DNA from: Pseudodesulfovibrio sp. JC047
GTDB taxonomy: Bacteria; Desulfobacterota; Desulfovibrionia; Desulfovibrionales; Desulfovibrionaceae
Direction: 5' to 3'
DNA length: 64,000 nucleotides
Assembly: GCF_010468615.1 (NCBI RefSeq)
Contig: NZ_WUEH01000009.1
Location: 1-64,000, forward strand
Numbering within the stretch: position 1 is the stretch's first letter; each line of letters starts with the position of its first letter. The position numbers and the translations under genes are program-made. Positions 17,508 to 25,855 of the stretch are shown piece after piece. Below the pieces are notes generated by a model that had not been told where the DNA came from, searched no databases, and saw only the letters and a list, made by a program, of their open reading frames with translations.

Positions 17508-18937
17508 GGCGTCGGCCTCGCTTTTTCCGTGTTTAACAAGGGCTGGAATGTCCCCTGATAAATGCGCGGAGGCAGTCCTTGCGCTTCGAAAAACGTGTGT
17601 TCCAAGGTCTTTTCCCAGAAGCCTATCCGTTCGGTCGGATAGTACAACATGCCGTGGACCTTGAAGGCCAGGGCTTCGAGGATGACGGCGTTGCAATCCA
17701 GTGAAATGGCGCGATTGATGGCCCCATCCTTTTCATAGAATCCCGCGAACCAGCCACCGTATTCGTCGAACATGGGGGAAAGTGCTTCGATGAGCGCGTC
17801 GGTGTACGGGCTGTCATAGAGTGCCCACATGGCGTAGGCGGCCTTGGTCGAAACAGCAGCGGCATCGTTGACCGGATTGCCATTGCCGTCGAGGGAGACG
17901 AATGGAATGCCGTCGGCATACAGGCTGTCGATGAGGTAATAGGGAGGACGGTCCATGACGTGTGGGTCTCTGGCGGTCAGGCGACCTTGTTTCATGAATC
18001 GGGCTTCCTGCACCTGATAGATGGCGTCAGCCAGCTCTCGCGCGGAGGAGAGGCGGGCTGGTGCGCCGGTGCGGAAATCCAGAAAGCCTAGTTCCAGTCC
18101 GGCCATCATGCCCATGCGGGTGGTGACGGCATTGAGTTGTGCCGGGATACCCCGTGGACGACTGTCGAACGGGAGCCATTCGTCGAGGATGGTGATGGCG
18201 GAGACGTTGTCGATATTCATGGCCGCGTCGACGGTGAATCCCCAAACGCCGAATCCTGCGGCGGCGTATTGTTGCAAGCCAAGTCGGCCTTCCCTGTAGA
18301 GTTGCATTGAACCGTCTGCCATTGCCATGGCACCGTGCAGGAGGCCGTCACTGTCCAGAATATGTCGGAAATTGAATCGGAGCATCGCCTTGTCCACTGT
18401 GGTGGCGTGGGTGATGAACTCATTGCGGATGATACGGAGCCATATGAGCAAACGACCAATGTCCTGAGAGGAAAATCCTGCCTGTCCGGGTTGTCCATTG
18501 CGTTGGATCATGGCCCCTGTTCGGGCGTTGTAATAGGTGTTGGGCAGTCCATACTCGTTGAGTTGCATGGTGTTCAACCAGTAGATGACGGCGGTCATCC
18601 GGTGGTCAAACGTGACTTCGTCCAGCAAATCGAGTCGCTTGGCACAAACCATGGCGGCCAGATAGCTGCCAATGTCCCACATGGTCACGGTATCGCTGCC
18701 CACGGCCCCTTGCGGAAGGCCGGTTTCAGGGAAAACCGTTCTGTCGAAATAGGCCCAGGCCTGACTGGCCGTCTGTTGTTCGGATTCGGTCAGTGGGCCG
18801 CTTCGGGAATCAATGGCAATGGTGGTCGGCGCAGGGGTGAATTCAGAAGCGTAATAGTGGAAGCGGCAAGAGGAGAGGACGATGAGCGTGAGGAAGAGGA
18901 TGATGGCGGATGCTGGTATATAGGTGGTGCGTTTCAT
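17504..18937 (-). CDS. DUF3131 protein D, lipoprotein
   Basis: This 477-residue protein has the lipobox LSSC after a hydrophobic run (IILFLTLIVLSSC), then a spacer and GPLTESEQQTASQAWAYFD, the entry to the DUF3131 domain. Later blocks are MQLNEYGLPNTYYNARTGAM, FSSQDIGRLLIWLRII, GRLGLQQYAAAGFGVWG and ISLDCNAVILEALAFK. The start has GGAGG 8 nt upstream, and a longer frame to 19294 runs through the neighbouring gene without a site. It is a close relative of B, C and E by motif order, and the set looks like an old tandem expansion rather than a recent duplication. The precise function is unknown. Confidence 0.8.
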   Translation of the reverse strand: MKRTTYIPASAIILFLTLIVLSSCRFHYYASEFTPAPTTIAIDSRSGPLTESEQQTASQAWAYFDRTVFPETGLPQGAVGSDTVTMWDIGSYLAAMVCAKRLDLLDEVTFDHRMTAVIYWLNTMQLNEYGLPNTYYNARTGAMIQRNGQPGQAGFSSQDIGRLLIWLRIIRNEFITHATTVDKAMLRFNFRHILDSDGLLHGAMAMADGSMQLYREGRLGLQQYAAAGFGVWGFTVDAAMNIDNVSAITILDEWLPFDSRPRGIPAQLNAVTTRMGMMAGLELGFLDFRTGAPARLSSARELADAIYQVQEARFMKQGRLTARDPHVMDRPPYYLIDSLYADGIPFVSLDGNGNPVNDAAAVSTKAAYAMWALYDSPYTDALIEALSPMFDEYGGWFAGFYEKDGAINRAISLDCNAVILEALAFKVHGMLYYPTERIGFWEKTLEHTFFEAQGLPPRIYQGTFQPLLNTEKARPTP

Positions 18938-18941
18938 ACGA

Positions 18942-19988
18942 TTATCCTCCCCAGTCCTTTCGGGTGGGTCCCCAAGGGGCGCGTGTCCTGCTCGGCTTTT
19001 TTCTGTGTATCTTGTCTCCTGTGATGAAATTGGTGATGGCCTCCACGTCAAAATTGTAGCCAAAGAAAATACTGCCGTCAGTAAAACTGCCACCCCGGTC
19101 CGGGCTCCATGGAAAGGAGTTGGATGCATAACTGCTGTATGCCAGGATGAACCCGCCGGGTGACCAGTCGTAGTAGCCGAATCCGTAAATGAAATCGGGA
19201 TCGCCAAGGGCGTGTTTTGAGGAATCGGGGTAGATGTTCGCTTGGGTCCAGAAACTGAATTTGCCCCAGATGGGGATGGATAGTCCCAGTCCAAACCACT
19301 GCTTCCACCATTTGCCGGGTTCGTATTCGGGTGTCAGATTGTGCGAGGCCCATCCCAGAATACTGGCGTTTTCGGCAGGATGGAAAAATTCGACAATGGG
19401 TTTGGGAATTTCGAACCGGTAAGTCGTGGTGAAGGTTCCGGAATTGAAGTTCGTGAAATCCTCGCCTGATTTTGGATTGAGTCGGTTGCCGCCGTAGTTG
19501 GCGTATTCCAGACTCAGGGTATCCGGCGAGTAATTGGCGACACCGAAACTGTAACTGAAATCCGGTTCATATCCTTGTTGAAAGGACGGCTCCAGATATT
19601 GATAGAATGTGAGTCGGGCGTAATAGGGAGAGAGACCGTTGAAGGAAATGGTCTGGTTGAAGGCCTGCTTGTATATGTTTTTTGTCCCGGACCCACTTTC
19701 ATGTGTCTGAGTCGATGGCGTGACTGCCGTGGTATAGCCAGCGTTGACGGAAATCTCTCTGGCAAGGGCTTCACCGAGGGTGGCGGCTGGTTCTGCATAG
19801 CGGCTCTTGTCAATACGAAATGAGCGGGAAAGCATCTCAAAGAGATTCCATCCGGGGTCGGTTTCCACTTCTGTGGCCAGTCCCGGACTGGGAATATCCT
19901 TCATGTAGGGCACGTCTTTGGCCGCAAAACACGATGACCACCAGAACGTGCTCACAATCAGGATTCCTATGACGCTTCGTTGTCTCAT
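18942..19988 (-). CDS. Predicted outer-membrane beta-barrel protein
   Basis: This 348-residue protein has a signal peptide (IGILIVSTFWWSSCFA). A long middle part alternates aromatic and polar residues as in membrane beta-strands: YARLTFYQYLEPSF, DFSYSFGVANYSPDTLSLEYANYGG, FIYGFGYYDWSPGGFILAYSSYA, SIFFGYNFDVEAI. The last 30 residues are basic and not strand-like, unusual for a barrel with a terminal aromatic signal. I do not recognise the family. Placed among the DUF3131 genes on the same transcript, it is the best candidate in the window for the outer-membrane export or anchoring component of the polysaccharide system. It lies 4 nt from paralogue D. Confidence 0.55.
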   Translation of the reverse strand: MRQRSVIGILIVSTFWWSSCFAAKDVPYMKDIPSPGLATEVETDPGWNLFEMLSRSFRIDKSRYAEPAATLGEALAREISVNAGYTTAVTPSTQTHESGSGTKNIYKQAFNQTISFNGLSPYYARLTFYQYLEPSFQQGYEPDFSYSFGVANYSPDTLSLEYANYGGNRLNPKSGEDFTNFNSGTFTTTYRFEIPKPIVEFFHPAENASILGWASHNLTPEYEPGKWWKQWFGLGLSIPIWGKFSFWTQANIYPDSSKHALGDPDFIYGFGYYDWSPGGFILAYSSYASNSFPWSPDRGGSFTDGSIFFGYNFDVEAITNFITGDKIHRKKPSRTRAPWGPTRKDWGG

Positions 19989-19999
19989 TTGTTCCGCTC

Positions 20000-21333
20000 T
20001 TATTGGCGTCCCTGAATCTTCAGATAGGGACCAAACACCTTGAAATGGAAGATTTCAAGAATGACGCCATTGGTATTGCAGGTCAGTGCCGTGTTGGTTC
20101 GATTTTCCTGTTCATAGATGCCCGCATAAAATCCGTCTGTTTCATTTTGCATGGAGCGGACTTTTTCAAGCAGGGGCGCACTGTAGTCGGTATCATAAAG
20201 AATCGCCCAACCGAGTGCCGCCTTGGTACTCAGTGTCCTCCACGACTCTGAGGTCAGGCCGTCACTCGTTAGGCTTGCCCATGGGATGCCATCGCCAAAG
20301 ACTGTATTGTAGACAAAATACGGGTCGTCATCGAGCGCGGTTTCCGTGACCGCAGTGACGATACCCGTGTTTTCATACCGATTTTTTTGGGCCAGGTATA
20401 CCCTGTAGGAAAATTCTCTGGAATAATAGTCCCAGCCAAATTCCACACCGTCGAGAATGTACGGTTCACTCAAGGTATAGGTGTGCGCACCAAATTGACT
20501 CGGCAGTCGGAGATCGACCGGAACCTCGACATCTTCGACATCGACAAATCCGGTGAAGTCCCGGTAGTTGTACGCCTCACTGATATCGAATCCGAGCAAG
20601 GCAAAGGACTTGGACACATATTCCTCATATCCGAGTCGTCCTTCCTGGTTGACCTGTTCGACATCATTCGTGCGACTGGTTCCGTACATGATGCCGTTTC
20701 GGAACATGCGGTCAAATGTCCAGCGGGAGACCACGGCGCGGACTTGCGGCGTGAATTCCGGGTATTCATAGAGCAGGACATTGAGCGGCACACAGAGTCT
20801 GCCAATGTCGATGGCACTCCATCCAATTCCTTCTTCGGTTGGCCGATTCTGATAATCTGTCATGGACAGTGTTTTGGTGTCGTAGGATTTGTTGGGTAAT
20901 TCGTCGTTGTACAGCGGCATTTGAATGAGCGCGTTCAGGGCGTTGTCCATTCGATTCGAGAATTCTTCTTCGGCAATGATATCGAGTCGGTACGCCGCGA
21001 TGGTTGCCAGCATGTAGCTCGCCGTATCCCATAAAGTGGTAAAGTTGAATCCCTTGACCGAATCGACCAAGCCGGTTTCGGCATTGAGATTGTTTTCGAA
21101 ATATTGCCATGCCTTCAGGGCGAGTTGCCGTTCTTCCTCGGTGAGTGGTCCCAGTATCGGCTGGGGAATGTCCGATGTGATCTCCCGATGACGCTGTTGG
21201 TTTCGACTTCGAGTGTTCGCACGCCGAGATAGCTGAGGTCTGTCAGCAGGAAGATGATGACCCCCGTTGACAGCAGACCGAGGATGATCGCTATTTGGCT
21301 GCGGGCCTGAAGAATGGCTTCTTTGAACTGCAT
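20000..21333 (-). pseudogene. DUF3131 protein E, frameshifted near codon 50
   Basis: The gene starts at the ATG at 21333 (GGAG site inside the previous gene's end) and reads an N-terminal anchor with a membrane helix (IAIILGLLSTGVIIFLLT), then TLEVETNSVIG. That frame soon stops. The DUF3131 domain continues in another frame from EITSDIPQPILGPLTEEERQ onward and runs intact to 20000. One missing base in the short G run at 21184-21186 would join them as VIG-EITSDIP. Corrected, the protein would be about 444 residues, matching the paralogues in entry motif, MPLYNDELPNKSYDTKTLSM and IGWSAIDIGRLCVPL. Cause undecided: real lesion, or sequencing or assembly error. Without the correction the domain would lack its membrane anchor. 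Confidence 0.75.
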
Positions 21334-21339
21334 AGGTGT

Positions 21340-21675
21340 TTACTCCGCTTCCTCGTTGTTTGACCACAATGCCGCTCGGACAATAACCATCAGTGAATTC
21401 GTATTGAGGAGCGACCAGAAGGCCGCGACGATGAAGCCCATGAGGTCATAATCGTAGCCCAAGGTTATTTTTCCTATATACCATGCGATTCCGAGAAAAT
21501 TGATTCCAATCATGATCATCTGGGGAATGACCAGATTGAGATAGGTGCGCTGTTCACTGGTTTTCGGTGTCACTTTGAATTTGACTTCATCGCCTTTGAG
21601 AATGGTCCAGATGGCTTTGAGATTGAGTGGGAAGAACGCCACGTAATACTGGATATCCCGAAGCGTGTTGACGCC
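21340..21675 (-). pseudogene. C-terminal part of the cellulose-synthase-like GT2, beyond an in-frame UGA
   Basis: This stretch is in the same frame as the GT2 gene and follows its UGA codon at 21676-21678 directly, reading GVNTLRDIQYYVAFFPLNLK onward. It holds a cellulose-synthase-type linker (LKGDEVKFKVTPK) and two or three transmembrane helices, ending in AALWSNNEEAE. A GTG at 21642 could start a short 100-residue product but lacks a convincing ribosome site, so this is most likely the severed end of one protein. Readthrough, selenocysteine insertion or a sequencing error would each rejoin it. Confidence 0.7.
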
Positions 21676-23148
21676 TCAGGTTCCGATCATGAATGTGACC
21701 TGACTGATGAGCTGGAACGAGAGAATATGGATGAAGAAATCGAGATCAAAGCCCTTGACCGGAATGATGTCCGTGAAAAAGAAGATGGGTGGAGTGATAA
21801 GGAATATGACCATCCAGAAGGCCGCGAAATAGGAGAATATCGACGAGAAATACATGGTTTTCTGCCCCGGTGATAATCCGGGCTTTTTGAGCGGATTATC
21901 TCTGCGCAGAAGATCAAGTGTGCCTCCGGCATATTTGAAACTCTGGGTGAGATAGGCCAACGCATCCTGTGGAGACAGCATCTTCGACACGACTTCCGGA
22001 TGATAGACGGATTTCCATTGATGGGTCTGGTCCGCATGGAGCAACAGGGAGGTGTAGATATCCTCTGATACGTGATATTTGTATGGCGTGACTTCGGTAT
22101 CGACCATGAATGCTCGCCTGGCTCCGAAGCCGAGTGCTTCTTGAAGCTCTGGCGAATCCATGTCTGGTGTGACGTCCTTGATGTGTTTTTCCATCTCTTC
22201 GCCATACCGGATCAACGCGGCACGTTGGACAGCTTCTCGCCGGTGTAGTGAACCGGCTCCGCAGCAGAATGCGGCGTTGTAATTCATTCGACGTCTGAGA
22301 ATGCAGTCATAGAACATTCTGGGATCGCTGCCGAAAAGGTCCTGATTGATGTGGATCGGGCCGATAACTTTTTCAACCAGTCCTCCGAGCCATCCAATGG
22401 GCCGCCCGAATCGACGACCACACCAGTCCTTGAGGCGGGTGCCCTCAATCGTGTCGTAAAACCATTGAGGGGTCTGCACCCAGGCTATGTCCGGGTCACG
22501 AAAGTAGCCAAGGGTGTTTTCAAGGAATTTTGGGAAAGGTCGCGTGTCGGCGTCAAGAATGACGAGAATGTCTCCCGAGGTCAGCTCCATGGCGTTGCGG
22601 AGGTTGCCTGCCTTGAACCTCCGATTGTCGGTGCGAGTGATGTAGTTGACCCCTTCATCATCGGCCACGACTTCCATTTCAGGCCGCTTCCCATCATCCA
22701 ACACGAAGATCGAGACTTCCACCGGCGATGGGCGGCGCATGTTCTTGGCGTCGCGGATACTGTATCGCACGAGTTCCGGATCTTCGGTGTATGTCGGGAG
22801 AAAGACATCGATCCGCAAGGGCCGGTCTTCGGGAAGTTTGTCGGTCTCCGCCAGGATGTCATTGGCATACAGGGCTGGTGGTTTTTGTGGATAATCCCGT
22901 GTCTTCCAGAGGTTGACGGCAAAGAGAGTCGAGCTGCCAAAGGCCAGTGTCTCCGCAAGGGCCAACGGGATGGCAAACCAGAGAGCCTCTGTATTCAGAG
23001 AATAGAACCACCGCCAGTGGAAATACCACAGCCCTATGCCAATGTTGATCGTGACAAGGTACTGGTACAGGAATTCCCGCCACGGCGAAGAGGGAACCGC
23101 TGTGTACGGTTGTCGGTTTTCATATTTCGAGAAGTAGAACTGTTCCAT
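21676..23148 (-). CDS. Cellulose-synthase-like GT2 glycosyltransferase (polysaccharide synthase)
   Basis: Read to the UGA this is 490 residues. Two N-terminal transmembrane helices (about 28-80) precede a processive GT2 domain: DDG at 151-153, RRFKAGNLRNAM, the metal-binding DAD at 199-201, an acceptor-site SED (KYHVSEDIYTSLLLH), and TQSFKYAGGTLDLL in the place of the QxxRW motif. Helices follow, and translation stops at codon 491 in mid-membrane region (QVTFMIGT, then UGA). Such synthases polymerise sugar nucleotides and push the chain through the inner membrane. The GAGG site is right before the ATG. A TGG-to-TGA change at a tryptophan is the simplest explanation of the stop. As written, the synthase would lose its last helices. 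Confidence 0.8.
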   Translation of the reverse strand: MEQFYFSKYENRQPYTAVPSSPWREFLYQYLVTINIGIGLWYFHWRWFYSLNTEALWFAIPLALAETLAFGSSTLFAVNLWKTRDYPQKPPALYANDILAETDKLPEDRPLRIDVFLPTYTEDPELVRYSIRDAKNMRRPSPVEVSIFVLDDGKRPEMEVVADDEGVNYITRTDNRRFKAGNLRNAMELTSGDILVILDADTRPFPKFLENTLGYFRDPDIAWVQTPQWFYDTIEGTRLKDWCGRRFGRPIGWLGGLVEKVIGPIHINQDLFGSDPRMFYDCILRRRMNYNAAFCCGAGSLHRREAVQRAALIRYGEEMEKHIKDVTPDMDSPELQEALGFGARRAFMVDTEVTPYKYHVSEDIYTSLLLHADQTHQWKSVYHPEVVSKMLSPQDALAYLTQSFKYAGGTLDLLRRDNPLKKPGLSPGQKTMYFSSIFSYFAAFWMVIFLITPPIFFFTDIIPVKGFDLDFFIHILSFQLISQVTFMIGT

Positions 23149-23165
23149 GGTGCCTCGAGTGGTTC

Positions 23166-23498
23166 CTAGAAACTGGCAATGCCTTCCTCTTCCGAATCAA
23201 ATACTTCAAGCACGGTGTCGAGTCGGGTCAAACGGAGCATTTCCATGACCTGTTCCACGACACAGCACAATTTGACATCGCCTTTGACCCCGACGCGGCG
23301 CAGGGCGGAGATGATCGCTCCAAGCCCTGAACTGTCGATGAAGGTGACGTCGGAAAGATTCAGGAGAAATCGAATCGATCCGTTGTCGATCTGTTGGAGC
23401 AGTTCGTCCTTGAATTGAACTGCCTGACTGGCGTCGAGTCGGGTGACTTCTGGCCTGAAGCTGATGACATCACCGTATTCCTGCATGACCATTTTCAT
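23166..23498 (-). CDS. STAS-domain anti-sigma factor antagonist-like protein 1
   Basis: This 110-residue protein is one STAS domain with the phosphorylation loop FIDSSGLGAI (Ser56/Ser57). It resembles SpoIIAA/RsbV and, by context, SypA of the Vibrio fischeri polysaccharide system. Unphosphorylated STAS proteins bind and sequester, or activate, a partner; a Ser kinase and a PP2C phosphatase set their state. It lies between the polysaccharide synthase and the polyprenyl-phosphate sugar transferase, on the same transcript. I therefore infer control of the machinery itself rather than of a sigma factor. AGGAGG precedes the ATG. Confidence 0.88.
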   Translation of the reverse strand: MKMVMQEYGDVISFRPEVTRLDASQAVQFKDELLQQIDNGSIRFLLNLSDVTFIDSSGLGAIISALRRVGVKGDVKLCCVVEQVMEMLRLTRLDTVLEVFDSEEEGIASF

Positions 23499-23510
23499 AG
23501 GTGCCTCCTT

Positions 23511-24269
23511 TTATTGTTTTTGCTGTGTCAAACCACGATGAACGAGCCGAATGCGCATGACATCGGCAAACATTTTGATGGCATCTCGTATCGGACTGAC
23601 CGTGGACCCTTCCATATGGTGCCATTTGACCGGGATTTCCTTGATGCTGTATCCCAGTTTCCTGGCAAGATAGAGTTGCTCCACGTCGAAACTGAAACCG
23701 AAGAGTTTCTGATGGTGCGCAATATCCTGTCCGGCCTCGCGTCTGAAGGCCTTGAATCCACATTGGGTATCTCGAATACCGGAAATGGCGAACAGGCTGA
23801 CAACCGCGTTGAAGGTTGAACTCATGAGGTCTCGGTAGAACGGTTTTTTTTCGATTTCGGATTCCTTGAGCCGTCGCGAGCCGATAACCACGTCAACACC
23901 GTTTTCAAGTTCAGGGAGGAATTTTTCGAGTTCACTGATGGGTGTGGAGAGGTCCGCATCCGAGAACAGAACGTATTTGCCCTGCGCCTTGATGATGCCT
24001 CTGGCCACGGAAAACCCCTTGCCCACATTCTTGACGTTTTCCATGATCGTACTGACGTTCTGGTCTTTCATTTCCTTGCCGTAGAGATCGATGGTCTTGA
24101 CGATTTCCGTGGTCCAATCTCGGCTTCCATCGTCAACCACAATGATTTCGCTTTTGTATGGCTGCGCAGAAAGATAGTCCTTCACCGTGTACAGGGTGTC
24201 CGCTATCCGTTCCTGTTCATTGTAGGCCGGAATAACCACCGAGAGATACATGTCTGTTTGATCTGTCAT
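23511..24269 (-). CDS. Polyprenyl-phosphate sugar transferase (DPM1/ALG5-like GT2)
   Basis: This 252-residue cytoplasmic GT2 opens with LSVVIPAYNEQERI, followed by IIVVDDGSRD, the metal-binding DADLSTP, IGSRRL and TQCGFKAFRRE. It matches the dolichyl/undecaprenyl-phosphate glucose or mannose transferases. No transmembrane helices are present, so it is of the short ALG5-catalytic or DPM1 type. It would load a sugar onto a polyprenyl phosphate at the inner leaflet. The two small flippase-like genes just upstream and the GT39 transferase at the operon end complete a known three-part periplasmic glycosylation route. GAGG precedes the ATG. The sugar is not predictable. Confidence 0.88.
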   Translation of the reverse strand: MTDQTDMYLSVVIPAYNEQERIADTLYTVKDYLSAQPYKSEIIVVDDGSRDWTTEIVKTIDLYGKEMKDQNVSTIMENVKNVGKGFSVARGIIKAQGKYVLFSDADLSTPISELEKFLPELENGVDVVIGSRRLKESEIEKKPFYRDLMSSTFNAVVSLFAISGIRDTQCGFKAFRREAGQDIAHHQKLFGFSFDVEQLYLARKLGYSIKEIPVKWHHMEGSTVSPIRDAIKMFADVMRIRLVHRGLTQQKQ

Positions 24270-24277
24270 CGGTTACC

Positions 24278-24634
24278 TCACTTTTTGACCGCCAGCCCGA
24301 CGCCGAGGGATATGATGAGAATGCCGCCCCAGCGCACGAGCGAAATGGTTTCGCCGAACATCCACCATGATCCCAGTGCCACCAGAACGTATCCCGAACT
24401 CAGAAGGGGATAGGCGTAGCTGAGGTCCATGTTGGTGAGAACGGCAACCCAGACGAGCATGGCGATTCCGTAGGAAACCAGTCCTGCGAAAACCCATGGC
24501 TGAAAAACGATGTGAAAGACCGTCATGATACCGGAAGGGCCGAGGTCCCCCAGTTGTATCATCCCCATTTTCATGAAGAGCTGTCCGAGTACCCCGAGGA
24601 CGATGGATATGACGACCAGTATGTATGATTTCAT
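24278..24634 (-). CDS. Small four-helix EamA/SMR-like flippase subunit 1
   Basis: This 118-residue protein has four transmembrane helices and the fold of half an EamA transporter, as in ArnE/ArnF and the SMR family. Typical features are GQLFMKMGM in helix 1, MDLSYAYPLLSSGYVLVALGSWWMFGE at helices 3-4, and RWGGILIISLGV at the end. I take the ATG at 24634, which has GGAGC upstream; a longer frame continues into the neighbour. It lies 8 nt upstream of the sugar-lipid transferase and 8 nt after subunit 2. The pair is best read as a heterodimeric flippase for the polyprenyl-phosphate sugar. Confidence 0.8.
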   Translation of the reverse strand: MKSYILVVISIVLGVLGQLFMKMGMIQLGDLGPSGIMTVFHIVFQPWVFAGLVSYGIAMLVWVAVLTNMDLSYAYPLLSSGYVLVALGSWWMFGETISLVRWGGILIISLGVGLAVKK

Positions 24635-24642
24635 GGACGCTC

Positions 24643-24993
24643 CTAGCTCCTGGATATGAGCATGATTCCAAATAAAATAGTGGCGATTCCAGCCCATCGA
24701 TGGGGCGGGACAGTTTCCTTGAACAAGTATTTTGAAAAGAGCGTGACCAAAACGTATCCGAGACTCATGAGCGGGTAGGCAAGGCTGAGTTCCAGCCGAG
24801 ACAGCACCAGAAGCCAGGTGAATGCCCCCAGTCCCAGTGTCAGTATCCCCAAAAAGAAATGGGGTGTGATGACTGCCAGATAGAGGGGCTTGCCCGCTGC
24901 CATGCGTGTTTTGATTCTGGTGGCTGCCAGTTTTTGAAATATTTGCCCCAGCGTGGTGAACGTCACGGAAATGACCACAAGGAGATATGCCAT
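24643..24993 (-). CDS. Small four-helix EamA/SMR-like flippase subunit 2
   Basis: This 116-residue protein is homologous in layout to its neighbour: TLGQIFQKLA in helix 1, LELSLAYPLMSLGYVLVTLFSKYLF, and HRWAGIATILFGIMLI at the end, again four helices. Paired genes of this type encode antiparallel heterodimers such as ArnE/ArnF. Position next to a polyprenyl-phosphate sugar transferase argues for lipid-sugar flipping and against drug export. A GGAG site precedes the ATG, and the upstream kinase gene ends only 3 nt away. Confidence 0.8.
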   Translation of the reverse strand: MAYLLVVISVTFTTLGQIFQKLAATRIKTRMAAGKPLYLAVITPHFFLGILTLGLGAFTWLLVLSRLELSLAYPLMSLGYVLVTLFSKYLFKETVPPHRWAGIATILFGIMLISRS

Positions 24994-24996
24994 AAC

Positions 24997-25410
24997 TCAA
25001 GACTCCAATTGTTTTTTCATGGTCAATGTATTGATGCCATTTGTGCGATCGTAGACCACGGAATCCATGACTTCATTCATGAGGAAAAGTCCGTACCCAT
25101 GGGGTCTATGGTTTTCGAAGTCGGGCAAGGGAACTTCTTCGGGGATGAAACCGATGCCGTTGTCGTCAATAATGACCGTGAGAAAATTTCCGTTAACCTG
25201 GAGCGTCAACCCAATGGATTCATCGCCATGGGCCTGGGAGTGCTTGATGGCATTGGCCAGTCCTTCGCCCACGGCCAGTTCGATTTGATCACCGATTTTC
25301 TGTTCCACAGTGGCCTTTTCGCGAAATTCGGCAATAAGGTCCGCCCCGAGAGCGAGGTTCTCAAGGTCCGGGCCGAACCGGATCGAAAATGTCATTTGGC
25401 GGTGTGCCAT
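24997..25410 (-). CDS. RsbW-like serine kinase / ATP-binding switch protein
   Basis: This 137-residue protein is a lone GHKL ATPase of the anti-sigma kinase type. It has an N box (ELAVGEGLANAIKHS, Asn53), IIDDNGIGF as the G1 motif and HGYGLFLM as the lid. No HisKA or sensor domain is present. RsbW/SpoIIAB proteins phosphorylate a STAS partner on Ser or Thr and bind an output protein in turn. The gene lies 5 nt from the STAS2 stop and its ribosome site (GAGGAG) overlaps it, so the two proteins are probably made together. The output partner could be a sigma factor elsewhere or a component of this operon. Confidence 0.88.
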   Translation of the reverse strand: MAHRQMTFSIRFGPDLENLALGADLIAEFREKATVEQKIGDQIELAVGEGLANAIKHSQAHGDESIGLTLQVNGNFLTVIIDDNGIGFIPEEVPLPDFENHRPHGYGLFLMNEVMDSVVYDRTNGINTLTMKKQLES

Positions 25411-25415
25411 GATCG

Positions 25416-25766
25416 TTACTCCTCGAAGCTGGTCACTGCGGACGCCACATCGGGATAGACGTTGAAAACCTTGTCGAGCCGGATCAGTGAAAATACCTGC
25501 TGGATTTTGTCTGTCATGTTTGCAAGGCGTAAATCCCCGTCACTGTTGGTCACATGGCGAAGGGCGGCGACCAAGGCCCCAAGCCCTGAACTGTCGATGA
25601 ACGAGACTTTGCCGAGGTCTACAACAAAGTATCGACTTTCTTCGTCCATCAGCGATCTGATCCTGTTTTTGACAGGCAGTGCCGCTGTCGCATCAAAGCG
25701 GCCCTGAAGGATCAGGACAACGACGTCACCGAGCGTCTGTTCTTCGAAATGCAGTGCTTCAGCCAT
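25416..25766 (-). CDS. STAS-domain anti-sigma factor antagonist-like protein 2
   Basis: This 116-residue STAS protein has the loop FIDSSGLGALVAALR, phospho-acceptor Ser59 or Ser60. It is similar in size to STAS1 but differs in sequence, so the two may serve different partners, one for the kinase and one for the biosynthetic machinery. It is the first gene of the compact block that runs to GT39, with an 89-nt AT-rich gap upstream where a promoter may lie. Control would come from the adjacent RsbW-like kinase and the receiver-PP2C phosphatase two genes upstream. Confidence 0.88.
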   Translation of the reverse strand: MAEALHFEEQTLGDVVVLILQGRFDATAALPVKNRIRSLMDEESRYFVVDLGKVSFIDSSGLGALVAALRHVTNSDGDLRLANMTDKIQQVFSLIRLDKVFNVYPDVASAVTSFEE

Positions 25767-25855
25767 ATCGTTTCTCCATGTTCATTCGTCTATCTATTAA
25801 CAATATATCAATGATTACCACAATAATGAATTATATACAGCCCTCAATGAACAAA
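25767..25855 (-). promoter_or_regulatory. AT-rich gap with a possible internal promoter
   Basis: On the minus strand a perfect TATAAT lies at 25835-25830. No good -35 box stands 16-18 nt upstream, so an activator or another sigma factor would be needed. The gap separates the phosphoesterase/phosphatase pair from STAS2 and is the largest in the operon. No terminator hairpin was found. Confidence 0.3.

Noticed and set aside
21640-21675. Bacterial SECIS element after the GT2 UGA
   Set aside because: The only local stem is 4 bp with a CAAC loop one base after the UGA. It lacks the longer stem and exposed loop G/U bases expected for SelB binding.
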